From assembly GCF_018866245.1 (NCBI RefSeq), contig NZ_CP076458.1:2604001-2668000 (forward strand): 64,000 nt of DNA, given 5' to 3'. Of this stretch, positions 6,827 to 17,100 are shown in pieces. The DNA comes from Novisyntrophococcus fermenticellae. GTDB taxonomy: Bacteria > Bacillota > Clostridia > Lachnospirales > Lachnospiraceae. Within the stretch, counting starts at the first letter, position 1. Every line of letters begins with the position of its first letter. Under the pieces are notes generated by a model. The model was given only the letters and a program-made list of their open reading frames with translations. It was not told the DNA's origin and searched no databases. Both the position numbers and the translations under genes were made by a program.

Positions 6827-8020
6827 TTAAGCAATCAAACTCTTGAATGTATTGTATCCAGCAATACCGTCTACAGTAAGTCCATGGTCAGCCTGGTATC
6901 TTCGCACTGCTGCATCACAGCCGCCACCGAAGCTGCCATCCACACCCTTAGGATCATATCCACGCAGCATAAGTAATATCTGTAGGGCGCGTACCATCTC
7001 CTGCGACTCCCCGAGCCGGACAGTATGACCGCTCAACGCTGCATCTGTTTTGACTCCCGGGATACCGTCTACCTTAAGCCCCACACCGTAATCCATGTTA
7101 GCTGCCTGCTGGAGCACCATAACGCCGCCCTTTACGGTTGCGATCCCCCGGATGCCATCCACCTTAAGCCCGGCATTGCAGAAGTTATTGCAGTGTATCT
7201 GTCCATCTCTGACAATTGGATTGTTTGTTGCAGGGACTGACTGCGCCGCTTGTGCTGGCTGTACAGTCTGCACCTTGTCCGGTATAACGTACTGTGTGGC
7301 CATCCATCCTATTATAGACTGCACTTTAACGCGTGTCCAACTACCAGAGGTCTGACCATCAACCTCAAACCGGTTACCCTTGTTAAGAGATAGTAATATT
7401 GCCCCTCCCGGAGACTGTCTTACACGCACGCTATTCCCGCCACATGTCGCTGTGCCCATGGGCTTCCATGCGCCTGTCTCTGCTGGTTGCGGTGTCGGTA
7501 TAGACTGCTGTCCGCTGATCTGTGCCTTAAAATCTTGCCATGTATGCTTAGTATGATTATATACATATGGATTCGGGCATATCTTACCAGTTACATCGTA
7601 ATGTCGGATAACATGGTCTGCCGGCACTCCATACTTAGCCATAAGCTCTCGTGTCAATTGGATCGCCGCTGATACTGTAGCTTCCTCAAAATACCAGTCT
7701 CGGCTTGTGTCAGCCATGCTGCCCTTATTACGGACGCACAGCTCAATGCCGATGCTGTTGGCATTACGGCACTCCGGATGCTTATAGGACTTAGCACCGC
7801 AGTGCCATGCTACATTTTTGTCCTCTACGGATTGCCAGACCTCGCCGTCAAACCCCACATAGTAATGAGCAGATGCTCCCACATACTGACTTGCATAGTA
7901 CTGGCAGTTAGCTTTTGCTCCACCTGTAGCACCTACATAGTGGATAACGATATATTTAATACGCCCTGTGTTATTCGCTGATGTAAGATTGATTTTGGTT
8001 AACAGTTTATTTATTTGCAT
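6827..8020 (-). CDS. Endolysin: N-acetylmuramoyl-L-alanine amidase with SH3 and peptidoglycan-binding domains
   Basis: 397 residues. An N-terminal Amidase_2 domain (about 15-165) has the zinc ligands visible as IHYVG (His27), WHCGAK and HYDVTGKICPNP. It cleaves the MurNAc-L-Ala bond of peptidoglycan. A bacterial SH3 domain follows (about 185-247), then a Pro/Ala/Gln linker and two peptidoglycan-binding-like modules (GLKVDGIxG repeats, about 280-397). No signal peptide, so export relies on the adjacent holin. It is the last gene of the late operon, with a TGGAGG ribosome-binding site. Confidence 0.93.
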   Translation of the reverse strand: MQINKLLTKINLTSANNTGRIKYIVIHYVGATGGAKANCQYYASQYVGASAHYYVGFDGEVWQSVEDKNVAWHCGAKSYKHPECRNANSIGIELCVRNKGSMADTSRDWYFEEATVSAAIQLTRELMAKYGVPADHVIRHYDVTGKICPNPYVYNHTKHTWQDFKAQISGQQSIPTPQPAETGAWKPMGTATCGGNSVRVRQSPGGAILLSLNKGNRFEVDGQTSGSWTRVKVQSIIGWMATQYVIPDKVQTVQPAQAAQSVPATNNPIVRDGQIHCNNFCNAGLKVDGIRGIATVKGGVMVLQQAANMDYGVGLKVDGIPGVKTDAALSGHTVRLGESQEMVRALQILLMLRGYDPKGVDGSFGGGCDAAVRRYQADHGLTVDGIAGYNTFKSLIA

Positions 8021-8039
8021 GGTCTACCTCCATTAAAAT

Positions 8040-8059
8040 AGAGGGCTTATTCGCCCTCT
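8040..8059 (-). terminator. Hairpin between holin and endolysin
   Basis: AGAGGGC/GCCCTCT stem followed by ATTTTA on the minus strand, overlapping the holin stop codon. It may attenuate rather than end the lysis transcript. Confidence 0.5.
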
Positions 8060-8265
8060 GTGATTTCCGGTACCTCCGGGATGCCTGCCGTACTGGTCAA
8101 TAGGGATAATACTCCGGCCAGTAGAGATGCGGACGCTACATAACGCCAATCTACTTCCCCCAGTGCTGCAGCTGCCCCAATACTGGCGATTGCTGCCTGT
8201 GCCATCGTCTTGACCGCCCGAACACCTGCTTTCTGTAACCATTCTTTTAGGTTCCTATTCTTCAT
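8047..8265 (-). CDS. r1t-like phage holin
   Basis: 72 residues with two hydrophobic segments (KTMAQAAIASIGAAAALG and YVASASLLAGVLSLLTS) separated by a short turn, and a charged tail. The pattern is that of r1t-type holins, which form lesions letting the endolysin reach the wall. The start at 8265 is chosen over an upstream in-frame ATG because it has AAGGAAGG 8 nt before it and forms an ATGA overlap with the preceding gene. Confidence 0.85.
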   Translation of the reverse strand: MKNRNLKEWLQKAGVRAVKTMAQAAIASIGAAAALGEVDWRYVASASLLAGVLSLLTSTAGIPEVPEITEGE

Positions 8266-8570
8266 TGTTGATAACCTTCCTTTCTGACTGGCAGCGTCTG
8301 TATCTCCTGCCACATTCGTGTCGCCATCCCGTTGCCGCCTAAGGCATGGTAGGCAATATACATTTCACAGTAATTTTCGTACACATAACTTGGGATATAA
8401 CCCATCTCCATGTACTTGTCATGGTACTCGATAAGCTGCACCCTTAAGAGGAGCATGGTACCCGTAGAGTTTGCGTCTCTGTCTCGTTTCTGTTGCTTCA
8501 GCAACCACACAATATAGCCTAGCAGGATAGGCAGAGCTATAAAGTACGACTGTGATATGATGTCTTTCAC
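8262..8570 (-). CDS. Small membrane-anchored phage protein upstream of holin
   Basis: 102 residues starting with GTG. One N-terminal hydrophobic segment (about 8-24, YFIALPILLGYIVWLL) is followed by a Lys/Arg stop-transfer stretch and an amphipathic, Tyr-rich cytoplasmic region. Unknown family. The ATGA overlap with the holin and its membrane anchor suggest a lysis-cassette role such as antiholin or second holin, but that is inference from position. Confidence 0.7.
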   Translation of the reverse strand: MKDIISQSYFIALPILLGYIVWLLKQQKRDRDANSTGTMLLLRVQLIEYHDKYMEMGYIPSYVYENYCEMYIAYHALGGNGMATRMWQEIQTLPVRKEGYQQ

Positions 8571-8600
8571 ATTTCCATACCTCTCTTTCTTGCATTAAAA

Positions 8601-8625
8601 TAGCCCAGCCGTTATGACTGGACTA
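8601..8625 (-). terminator. Hairpin after the 64-residue phage gene
   Basis: TAG-CCAG/CTGG-CTA stem with one mismatch, followed on the minus strand by ATTTTAA. It overlaps the stop codon region of 8612-8806 and separates the tail genes from the lysis cassette. Confidence 0.5.
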
Positions 8626-8806
8626 ATGTTTTTAATTTGCCTTGCACTGTATCTACAATTGCTTGGGTGTCTAAATCAGAGGCATCCAATACAACACGAC
8701 CATTGACATAATCATCATCTGCATTAGACATGTCGAAAGCAATACGATAATCTTTTACGTTCCCCTCGTCATCATACTCAAAAGTCACGTTTGTTAGTTT
8801 AAGCAT
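8612..8806 (-). CDS. Small conserved-type phage protein, unknown function
   Basis: 64 residues, acidic (pattern YDDEGNVKDYRIAFDMSNADDDYVNG). Probably a small beta-rich protein. Start at 8806 chosen because AAAGGAG lies 9 nt upstream; an earlier ATG directly abuts that site. It sits between the fibre genes and the lysis cassette. No function recognised. Confidence 0.65.
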   Translation of the reverse strand: MLKLTNVTFEYDDEGNVKDYRIAFDMSNADDDYVNGRVVLDASDLDTQAIVDTVQGKLKTLVQS

Positions 8807-8820
8807 TTCAATCATCTCCT

Positions 8821-9609
8821 TTAATAATATTCTACTATGCAGTTAAACGCAGTGTTTCCGGACACGTTCGTTGTTTTAAACACTCCACCAGACAGGTTAA
8901 ATGTAAACAGCTCTCCCAAACCCGCGTTTGTCCAGATTGGTGCTGTGTAAGTACTTGCATATGTCGGCAGGAACTTTTCAGTTAGTACGATAACGTTCTG
9001 ATACGCATTGTTCCAGACATAATTTTCAAACCGAATCATTTTCCGTCCCATCCAACGTCTTGCATATATATTCCCAGTGCCAACTAAAACGGTCTGTTTC
9101 ACCCATCCGGTATCGTAGAGCATTTCTGCTGACAGTGATAACCATTGGTTATATTCGTTGGTGTATAGCAGTAGACTCCCTGCCGATAATTCAATGCCGG
9201 CTATCATATTTCCTGCGCTGTTTTTCAAGGTCATTAGATACGATAAAGGACTCAACTCCCAATGTCCTTTTTGTCCGCTACTTGAAACGGTATAGTCATT
9301 CTGTATCAGCGCATCTCCTATGGTCACCTGTCCTGTAAGATTCTCTCCCTCGTAGGTTGTATCATAAGGATTAACAACTGTACCCAACGTCGAAGATATT
9401 GCGCTCAGATTCTCCACATTCAGATTCGACACATCCAGATACCAGATTACCCACTTACTGCCGTCCCAGCGCTTGACCGGTGCACCGGAGGCTGTCTGCC
9501 AGAGCTGTCCAACATAGGGGTTGGCAGGAGCAGACGCCTGTATGATAATGCCATTGTCACCATCATCCACCCGAATAAGGGTAATTGTGCTGCTTGCCTT
9601 TATAGCCAT
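8821..9609 (-). CDS. Phage distal tail/fibre protein, putative receptor-binding
   Basis: 262 residues. The N-terminal part contains a short carbohydrate-binding-like segment (PYVGQLWQTASGAPVKRWDGSKWV) common in phage tail-tip proteins, followed by a coiled region (NLNVENLSAISSTLGTVV) and a C-terminal beta-rich, aromatic domain. Position after the tail-tip and collagen-like fibre genes supports a receptor-binding role. The specific receptor is unknown. Ribosome-binding site TGGAGGG. Confidence 0.6.
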   Translation of the reverse strand: MAIKASSTITLIRVDDGDNGIIIQASAPANPYVGQLWQTASGAPVKRWDGSKWVIWYLDVSNLNVENLSAISSTLGTVVNPYDTTYEGENLTGQVTIGDALIQNDYTVSSSGQKGHWELSPLSYLMTLKNSAGNMIAGIELSAGSLLLYTNEYNQWLSLSAEMLYDTGWVKQTVLVGTGNIYARRWMGRKMIRFENYVWNNAYQNVIVLTEKFLPTYASTYTAPIWTNAGLGELFTFNLSGGVFKTTNVSGNTAFNCIVEYY

Positions 9610-9611
9610 AA

Positions 9612-10853
9612 TTATCCCTCCAATTGGGCGGTATAACTTGCTTTATTCTCGACATCTCCTGCCGCAATAGTAAACGTTGTGCCGGTTGCAACCGCTGTCG
9701 CTCCACCGTCTTTATACCATTTGATTGTGCCCAAGGCCGTGAGCGATGCCCCGGTAACTTCAACGCCGCCCTTGTACACATGTGCCGTAAGTGTAGTAGC
9801 AATAGCTGCATTTTTGAAAATTAAACCATTGCTGGAAGTGATTACCATAGTAATGGCATCTGCACCAGCGGCTCCGTTACTGCCATTGCGTGAAATACTG
9901 TAAGATGTTGTAGATTTACCATCTGAATACGTTACGACCGTCTTTGTCCACAGATACTGGCCGGCCGAAGTAACCGGAGGTGAGCTGACCCAAGTGCCTG
10001 TTGGCGCAGTAGTACCCGAGGAACTTGTTTGGTAGGTAATGTCCGTAGAGGATACCGTTACACTGGTGCCGTTACTACCGTTCGTTCCATTTCTCGAAAC
10101 ACTATAAGCAGTTGTAGATTTACCGTCCGAATATGTTACTACTGTTTTCGTCCACAAATATTGTCCTGCTGGTATCGTTGGTATAGTAGCATTCCAAGTG
10201 CCCGTGGGTGCAGTAGTACCCGAAGAACTTGTTTGGTAGGTAATGTCCGTAGAGGATACCGTTACACTGGTGCCGTTACTACCGTTCGTTCCATTTCTCG
10301 AAACACTATAAGCAGTTGTAGATTTACCGTCCGAATATGTTACTACTGTTTTCGTCCACAAATATTGTCCTGCTGGTATCGTTGGTATAGTAGCATTCCA
10401 AGTGCCCGTGGGTGCAGTAGTACCCGAAGAACTTGTTTGGTAGGTAATGTCCGTAGAGGATACCGTTACACTGGTGCCATTCGCTCCGTTTGTCCCTTTG
10501 AATGCAATCGCGTAGCTGAATACCTTGTTAATTGTAATATCCCCAATAGTAACCGGAATCACAAAACTTCCGGAAGTCTTAAGCGCGGATGTCGCGGTTA
10601 TCGTAACTGTCGGTTCTGGAGTTTTTCCATCACTTACAGCACTGATCCCGGTTGGTGTTGAAATTGTACCAACCTCGCATGATACCTGTTCACTGCCGCA
10701 TAACGCCATAATTTTTGCCGTTGCAGTCTGGGTACCATTTACACTATTTGTTGTTCCCAAAAAGGTTACATTGTCGTTGGTCATAAACACTGAATAACCA
10801 TCTGTTAAATCAATAAGATCTATTGGTTGACTACTTCCTCTTACTACTGCCAT
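9612..10853 (-). CDS. Phage tail fibre with perfect tandem 68-residue repeats
   Basis: 413 residues. A beta-sandwich-like N-terminal domain (about 1-125) is followed by repeats of 68 residues. Each repeat starts with a collagen-like GTNGSNGTS turn and carries TDITYQTSSSGTTAPTGTW and AGQYLWTKTVVTYSDGK modules. The C-terminal Ig-like domain (SSNGLIFKNA..., WYKDG, AGDVENKASY) also occurs in the neighbouring tail-tip protein. Start at 10853 chosen for AGGAGG spacing. The repeats are identical at DNA level, so length variation is likely. Confidence 0.8.
   Translation of the reverse strand: MAVVRGSSQPIDLIDLTDGYSVFMTNDNVTFLGTTNSVNGTQTATAKIMALCGSEQVSCEVGTISTPTGISAVSDGKTPEPTVTITATSALKTSGSFVIPVTIGDITINKVFSYAIAFKGTNGANGTSVTVSSTDITYQTSSSGTTAPTGTWNATIPTIPAGQYLWTKTVVTYSDGKSTTAYSVSRNGTNGSNGTSVTVSSTDITYQTSSSGTTAPTGTWNATIPTIPAGQYLWTKTVVTYSDGKSTTAYSVSRNGTNGSNGTSVTVSSTDITYQTSSSGTTAPTGTWVSSPPVTSAGQYLWTKTVVTYSDGKSTTSYSISRNGSNGAAGADAITMVITSSNGLIFKNAAIATTLTAHVYKGGVEVTGASLTALGTIKWYKDGGATAVATGTTFTIAAGDVENKASYTAQLEG
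10021..10478. repeat. Perfect 204-bp tandem repeat in fibre gene
   Basis: 10021-10224 and 10225-10428 read as identical over all 204 bp, and the first 50 bp of a third unit continue to 10478. The preceding unit (about 9817-10020) is diverged. 204 bp equals 68 codons, so unit gain or loss keeps the frame. Confidence 0.95.
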
Positions 10854-10864
10854 TATCATTCCTC

Positions 10865-12595
10865 CTAAAATATAAGATCACATTTAAATGTAGTTTTGTT
10901 GTATACGTCTTGCGACGTAACCGTAAATATAAATCCGTTATCCGATAATCGACTATCGGATTTGGATAAATCCGTGAATTCCAGCTCTCCCACTTTTTTT
11001 TCCTTCCACTGAAGGTACGCTTCGTCGCCAAAGCAATTCTTTAATTTTTCTGAAGTATCTATCCATTGTCCTCCGACAATTACCGATACGACCATGGTTG
11101 TAGCCACACCCGTATTTTTGTAGATATAGCCATTTATGGAATCTATGTTTACTAAAATGGCATCTGCCCCATCCGATAAATTTAATAGGGTGACTTCGTA
11201 TCCACCGTCATCATAGGCCATAAACTTGTACACTGCCTTGTTTTCTACATCCTCGGCATTTACGGTAACACTCTTGGATGCACTTAATGCTTTGCCATCC
11301 CGATACCACTGGATTACATACTTATCAGTTACATCAACCGCTCCATCTTTGACTTGGGCTGTTAAAGTTGTGCTACCTATTCCGTTTTTAAAAATAATTC
11401 CATTGTCAGAAGCTATATTGAATGTATATAGCTTCTTGCTGTCAATCAATTTCTGCATGACTGATAATAAGCCAGCATCAATCTGAGACTGCACCTCCAC
11501 TGCATTACTGTAGGTGGTCTCATTTTTTGTAGCATCTACAAAATATTCTTTTTGCTCAGTTACCCTTGCTTCGAGAATCAGCATTGGATTGTATCCACCA
11601 TCGTAGATTGTGAACGTGTCCCCGATGTTTGCATCGTAGTAACCCTGTATTTCATAGGTTACCTGTGGAACGCAATGCCTTTTGAGTTGCCCTAATCCTT
11701 GCCCATACAGGGTGTTTTTGTCATCACTGTCGTAGGTCCAGTCCATGGTAATATACCGGTCACCGCCCCTATTGGCGTTTGAAGGAAAGCGATCTCTGGC
11801 AAGCGGTGCCCAGATGATATCATCGCTTGCATTCGTATAGTATTCCAGCCTGCCTTCACTGTCATATTCTTTTCGCTCAATACCTACGATATTGGCCCCT
11901 TCTTTCCCGAGTATTCGGATTCCGGTATACAACTCAGTAATATCTGATGTCTTTCGGATCGTGCTGATTGTCTTTCCATACCGCAGTATCTGATCCGTAC
12001 GGTTCTCACCGATCCCCTGGTATTGACCATCATGCTGTCGATACACATTAAGGGTTATTTGTTTCAGCGAATAATCCGAATTAAGCTCTGTTACGAACTC
12101 CATTTCAGCCGAAAACAAGGTGGCGATCGAATACAATCGGGCAAGTACTGTCTGACTGCCTGTCCATTCGTTGGAAATCCTCTTGTCACTGACCTCATTG
12201 ACACCCAGAGTGAGCGTATGTTCCGAATCAATGTAATTAAGATATTGTACTAAGGTCATAGCGCCATTGCTTTTATAGGCCTCCCTGGTCTCGTTGCTCA
12301 GTTCCAGCAGCAACCCCCAGCACGTCACTGTGATATCGGTCTCCGTACGTTCTATACTTACTATGTTACACATATAATCACGGTTCTTGTATATAAAAGA
12401 GACCTTATTACCCTCCATCAGATATTGTGTGTCCGCATGCTCTGTCCCTGCCTCAATGTCAAGGGTGTAAGCAGAGCCTTGCAGGTAGGTATGCAGACAC
12501 GCCTCACTATAATGCATGGCATCCGGTATTTGATTGTCAAAAAGAGTGCAGACTGTCTCATCCACACTCAACACGGCTATTCTTACATTCTCCAT
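10865..12595 (-). CDS. Phage tail-tip protein (Tal / prophage endopeptidase-tail family)
   Basis: 576 residues. The first 370 residues resemble siphophage tail-associated baseplate hub proteins (gp27-like fold): YTLDIEAGTEHADTQYLMEGNKV at the N-terminus in two stretches, then a long hub region ending with TYSNAVEVQSQIDAGLLSVMQKLIDSKK. The C-terminus carries two Ig-like domains (DNGIIFKNG..., WYRDGKALS; INGYIYKNTG...). It lies directly after Dit, the canonical gene order. Classical endopeptidase residues were not identified. Confidence 0.75.
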   Translation of the reverse strand: MENVRIAVLSVDETVCTLFDNQIPDAMHYSEACLHTYLQGSAYTLDIEAGTEHADTQYLMEGNKVSFIYKNRDYMCNIVSIERTETDITVTCWGLLLELSNETREAYKSNGAMTLVQYLNYIDSEHTLTLGVNEVSDKRISNEWTGSQTVLARLYSIATLFSAEMEFVTELNSDYSLKQITLNVYRQHDGQYQGIGENRTDQILRYGKTISTIRKTSDITELYTGIRILGKEGANIVGIERKEYDSEGRLEYYTNASDDIIWAPLARDRFPSNANRGGDRYITMDWTYDSDDKNTLYGQGLGQLKRHCVPQVTYEIQGYYDANIGDTFTIYDGGYNPMLILEARVTEQKEYFVDATKNETTYSNAVEVQSQIDAGLLSVMQKLIDSKKLYTFNIASDNGIIFKNGIGSTTLTAQVKDGAVDVTDKYVIQWYRDGKALSASKSVTVNAEDVENKAVYKFMAYDDGGYEVTLLNLSDGADAILVNIDSINGYIYKNTGVATTMVVSVIVGGQWIDTSEKLKNCFGDEAYLQWKEKKVGELEFTDLSKSDSRLSDNGFIFTVTSQDVYNKTTFKCDLIF

Positions 12596-12596
12596 G

Positions 12597-14123
12597 TCAT
12601 AACCAAGCCTCCCTTATCTCAGCTTTCACTGTTGGTTCTGGTGTGCTGAAATCGCTATGATAAACTTGTATTTTTGATTGCCCTGGAGGCGCTAAAAAGT
12701 ATTGTGATCCCTTAATTTCATCATCCATGCGGAGAACTCCATCTGTATAGATCTTTCCTTCCTTCCCGTCGATCTCAACTGTACTTCCGTTTGGATATCG
12801 GTTAGGATTGTCACTCCATTTCTGCACGTTGAATTTCTGAAAGCCAAGGCTCCGGAAGCAGGAACCAGTTACCATATCCAGCTGATCGTATCCACCGATG
12901 TAAATCTGAATTTTACAGCATTTTATATCCTTTAAGTCAGGCACAACCGTTGAAAATCTTGTTCCGTAATAATATCCGCTTAACTTGTCACCTTCCTTTA
13001 GTACGTCGCAATGGCCTCGCTCCCAATCAAACATATTCTTTCCATACCTGGCATTGCTGGGCTCAAAATATTCGTCAAAATATTTATGTAATTGTGACCC
13101 TCCTGCTCTCATCATTACATGCGCCCTGTTGCTATTTAGGTCGTTTTTTTCGACCATATAGCAATAGATAAGTTTGTCATTCTCGTCTAAAAAATTGATA
13201 CTCGTGGTGGATGCCTGGCGAACAGCTCCTGTTTCAAACCATTCGTTGAAGTAGCACCAAAAATTGCTTGCTCCTACGGCACCATCACTATCAGGGGGTA
13301 TATCAATGCTGATCATTCCACCGTTCACCCCAGCAGTTCCACCACGATCGGCCAATTGAAGGATATTTTGCCCATTATAGGTTTTCACTTTCAATTGACC
13401 GTTTGTCTTTTTTGCAGGGTTTTCGGGATGCACCGAGGTGTCTCTGTTCCAACCAGAAAAATCATTGGTATTGATTAGCATCTCACTTTGTGTATATGGC
13501 GTTAAATCTACCTCCTGAATCTTCCCGGTCTGTAACACACCGCGATTAGAAACAAAGCCAAGATAGCCATTATCGTGATTGTGAACTACCGTATAGTCTA
13601 TCGGCACATCCGCGGTACCTTTATTGTCGATGGTAAGCTCCAGAATACCATCGACATTTTGGGCCGCAGTAAACTGCTTCGTTACCACGCTGTACTTATG
13701 CGGATCCGGACAATAAATCTGGAAAGTGGATGTAATATTTAACCTGCCCTTAGCCGGAGTCTCGGATACTGTCTTGCTTCCTATATAATATTTATCAGGT
13801 TCATCATCAAAGACTATCTTTGCCTCTTTAAAATTAAGCAGACCGTTTAAATCATTATATCTTTGCATCAGTTCTTCCGGCGTGGTTGCCATCAGTTGAT
13901 ATTCTACCTCTATGACCCGGCTATCCTGAAAGTAGTTCTCCATATACAGATGATTACCAATCCGTATCTCATCGTAGCCCATGCTGTGCGTTTCACGGCC
14001 GGATACCGTCAATGTTCGATATCCATCAATAACGTTTTCGATATATGTTCCATTAATGGAGAGAGCCTCTGCAGGGAGAGACTCTTCAGTGTTTCCATGT
14101 TCAATCGTATCAATAAACTTCAT
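12597..14123 (-). CDS. Distal tail protein (Dit), extended form
   Basis: 508 residues, Sipho_tail family. The N-terminal Dit core (about 1-190) shows the SLPAEALSINGTYIENVIDGY start and a belt domain. It is followed by a long inserted beta-rich module (about 200-420) resembling carbohydrate-binding modules of so-called evolved Dit proteins. The C-terminal galectin-like part ends with GKEGKIYTDGVLRMDDEIKG and LAPPGQSKIQV. It forms the hub joining tail tube and tip. Ribosome-binding site GGGAGGG. Confidence 0.85.
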   Translation of the reverse strand: MKFIDTIEHGNTEESLPAEALSINGTYIENVIDGYRTLTVSGRETHSMGYDEIRIGNHLYMENYFQDSRVIEVEYQLMATTPEELMQRYNDLNGLLNFKEAKIVFDDEPDKYYIGSKTVSETPAKGRLNITSTFQIYCPDPHKYSVVTKQFTAAQNVDGILELTIDNKGTADVPIDYTVVHNHDNGYLGFVSNRGVLQTGKIQEVDLTPYTQSEMLINTNDFSGWNRDTSVHPENPAKKTNGQLKVKTYNGQNILQLADRGGTAGVNGGMISIDIPPDSDGAVGASNFWCYFNEWFETGAVRQASTTSINFLDENDKLIYCYMVEKNDLNSNRAHVMMRAGGSQLHKYFDEYFEPSNARYGKNMFDWERGHCDVLKEGDKLSGYYYGTRFSTVVPDLKDIKCCKIQIYIGGYDQLDMVTGSCFRSLGFQKFNVQKWSDNPNRYPNGSTVEIDGKEGKIYTDGVLRMDDEIKGSQYFLAPPGQSKIQVYHSDFSTPEPTVKAEIREAWL

Positions 14124-14133
14124 TTAGCCCTCC

Positions 14134-17100
14134 CTACTTCTCCCCTTTTATACGGTCCTTGAGTTTTGCATCCTTTTTATTCTTTTCATCTACATACTCG
14201 GCAGCTCCATATCCCACCTTCCTGCCGTCCATAACACTTGTCACTTCTGTTCTTACATAGACAACAGGACTGTATTCGTAATCGTTCCGAAGCTCCTTAT
14301 CTCCAAAGGAATAAGAGCCTATACCCGCAAGTGCTGGGATGTCTGGAATTTGTACCATACGATTACTTGCCCGCTGAATCGTACTGCTCATGGAGTCAAT
14401 CCCATCTGCGAAGCCCTGCCCTACAAATGTGCCCAATTCTGCAAACAACCTTGATGGGCTGTGTATCTGTGCTTTTGCTCTGACCGCTTGTTCTGCGGCG
14501 GATGCCATTTGTGCTGCGACGGACCTTATATGCCCCAAGCTGGACGCCATGCCAGATGCAAGACCTGCACCGATATTATATCCAATACCACGCATATTTC
14601 CTGGAATAGCACCCGCGTTTGATATGATGGAGCTTGCTATGTTCCTCATGGTCGATATGGCCGTATTCCCCCCGGAACGCAAGGCCATGTTAAAACCAGT
14701 CATACTGTTATTTGTGATAACCGAAAGCGGGGATAATCCTGCTTGTGCTCCATTTTTCACGCCATCAGCCATCTGTTTTCCGGCTGCTTGCGCACTGCCC
14801 GCCCCGGAAGAGAAAGCACTGGTAAACTTCTTGACAGCGTCCTTCGCTTTATTGCCCAGGGCATCCAGGCCATCACTTACAATGCTGACCGATTTCTTCA
14901 TGCCGCTAATTGACTTCTCAGCGGACTTTGCGTTGCTTGCTATAGATTTCATGGACGAATTTACAGCTTTTAATGCCAGGGCCATTGCAGCGCATCCCGC
15001 AGCCCCTGCAGCCATTGCAATTCCAAAAGCCAGGGCTCCTGCAGTGGCTAACAGAAACGCCGGTGTTAATACTAGCAGTGGGGCAGACACAAGTAACAAC
15101 GACGCAGTTAATAACATTGCAATGCCAAGCAGTGCAGAAAATGCGACCGCACTGAGTAATGCCCCCCCAGCAACGGTAGGCAATGCCCCAGCGACAATTG
15201 TAAGGGCAGCCCCTGTGAGCAGCATACCTGTCCCTAAGATAACCGCCCCCGCAGCAAGTGCAAGAACACCGGCAGCTACAATAAGTACCGATACACCGAT
15301 TAATGTAAGGCCAACGGCAACAACGGAAAGTCCAACGCCTAATGCGGCACAGGCCACCCCTGCAAGGAGCGTGCCACCGGCAAATGCCAGCATTCCAGCT
15401 CCCAACTGTGCAATTGCAGCAGCTGCCTGCGACCCATAGGCTATAAGAGAAGGAAATAATGCTACGATAATAGCCAGTGCTGCCCCCGCCAAAACGGCGC
15501 CAACACCTACCAACACAATTGCAGCACCAAAAGCAACGAATCCGACTGCTCCTGCAGTAAGTGCCGGCCCCAGTAATGCTGCTCCGACAGTTAATAAGGC
15601 AATTGCTGCCACCATACCCACCATAATAGCTATTGCGGGCGCTCCGGCATTAGCAAGTGCTATAGAGGATTGTGCCAAAATTGCGAAACCAGTACTGATC
15701 ATAAGTATAGACGCTCCAAGTGCAAGTAATGCAGTCGTAAGCCCTGTCAGTTGCGCGGGAGATGCCGTTATACCCTTCATCGCCAGCATCATGCCAATGG
15801 ATAAAGCGGCAAGCGCAGCAACCAGGCCAAACATGACAGCAATTGCTGGCCATCCCGCACCAGCCAATGAGATTGCCGATTGTGCCAATAGATAAAATCC
15901 TGCACTTATTAAGGCCACTCCTGCACCCATTGCAAGAAACGCCACCGCTGCTTGTTTCATCTGTCCGGCACTTGTTACGCTGGCTGTTCCGGCAGTAGTT
16001 TCAGCCCCTGCTATTCCCAGGAGCTTTCCCGCAATTGCTCCAATCCCTTTTCCACCCAGCATTAAGATCCCTTTTGCAAACATACCAACAAACGGTGCAA
16101 TCGCACTGATTATCTTAAATCCCTTATAGGCTATTAAAAGTTTGGGAAGCATAGTGATCAGCTTTGCAATCTCGTCCGAGTGTTCAGTCAGAAATCCAGC
16201 AAATTTCTTTAACGAATCGGCAGCTACGCCCATCACGTCGGAAAAATCACTTACGCTCTCGGTACTTCCAAAAGAGCCGTTTAATTCTGACAAGCTTCCC
16301 CCAATAGCACTTACTGATTCACCAAATGCGTCTTTAACCTCTAGGGCGTTTGTTTTAAATACATCCCAGTATTTAGACGCCTCTGCCACCACACCCGATA
16401 CCGTGTCAATCACAGCCGGAATTTTATTAGCTATCCAGTCAAATCCTGCTCCGATTTTATCATTCATTCCATTTAATGCATTTACGACCTTAGCTTTTGC
16501 GAAAGCGTCATAAATACTCATAATTCCGCCAGTCACTGTAGCTTCGAGATTTCCCATTGCTCCTTCAAAGGTATCTACAGATGTAGCCGCATTTTGTGCC
16601 ATTTCTGTCATGCCGATGTTATTCATAGCCTGACCCAAAAGGTCCGCCGTGATAACACCATCTTCCATAGCGCCTTTGAAATCTTCGCCAATCACCGGAT
16701 TAAGTTTAATTAATTCTTTTCTCAGTCCACCTGCTAACTGCGGACTGGCATTCAAAATCTGGTTCCAGTCCTGTGCATGGAGGGCGCCAGCTGCCATGGC
16801 CTGGCTATATGCAAGCCCTACAGAGCCAAACTCCTGAGCCCCGCCGCCAAACACAGCAACCGCATTACCCACAGCTTCGGTCATCTTATCGGCATCCTTA
16901 ATACCATTGGCTGACAGTGCTCCAAAGGTACTCATTACGTCATTAAGGGAAAAGACGGTCTTATCTGCATAAGTCTTTAGCGACCCCGTAGCTCCCGCAA
17001 TCCGCTGTATCTCTTCTTCACTGTCACCACTGAATCGCATAGCTGCTTGCAGTTTCTGCATGGAATCAGAGGTTCCGATTGCTTCTTTACCCAGACTGGA

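Noticed and set aside
10021..10478. Possible CRISPR array because of regular repeats
   Set aside because: Units are 204 bp, contiguous without spacers, and code for a fibre protein. No CRISPR array or cas gene is visible in the window.
10029..10661. Long plus-strand reading frame with repeats opposite the fibre gene
   Set aside because: It is the antisense shadow of the 204-bp tandem repeat in the fibre gene; no ribosome-binding site and Arg/Cys-rich nonsense composition.
14390..15439. Long plus-strand reading frame of 349 codons
   Set aside because: Antisense to the Ala/Gly-rich tape-measure gene; low-complexity composition and no start signals.
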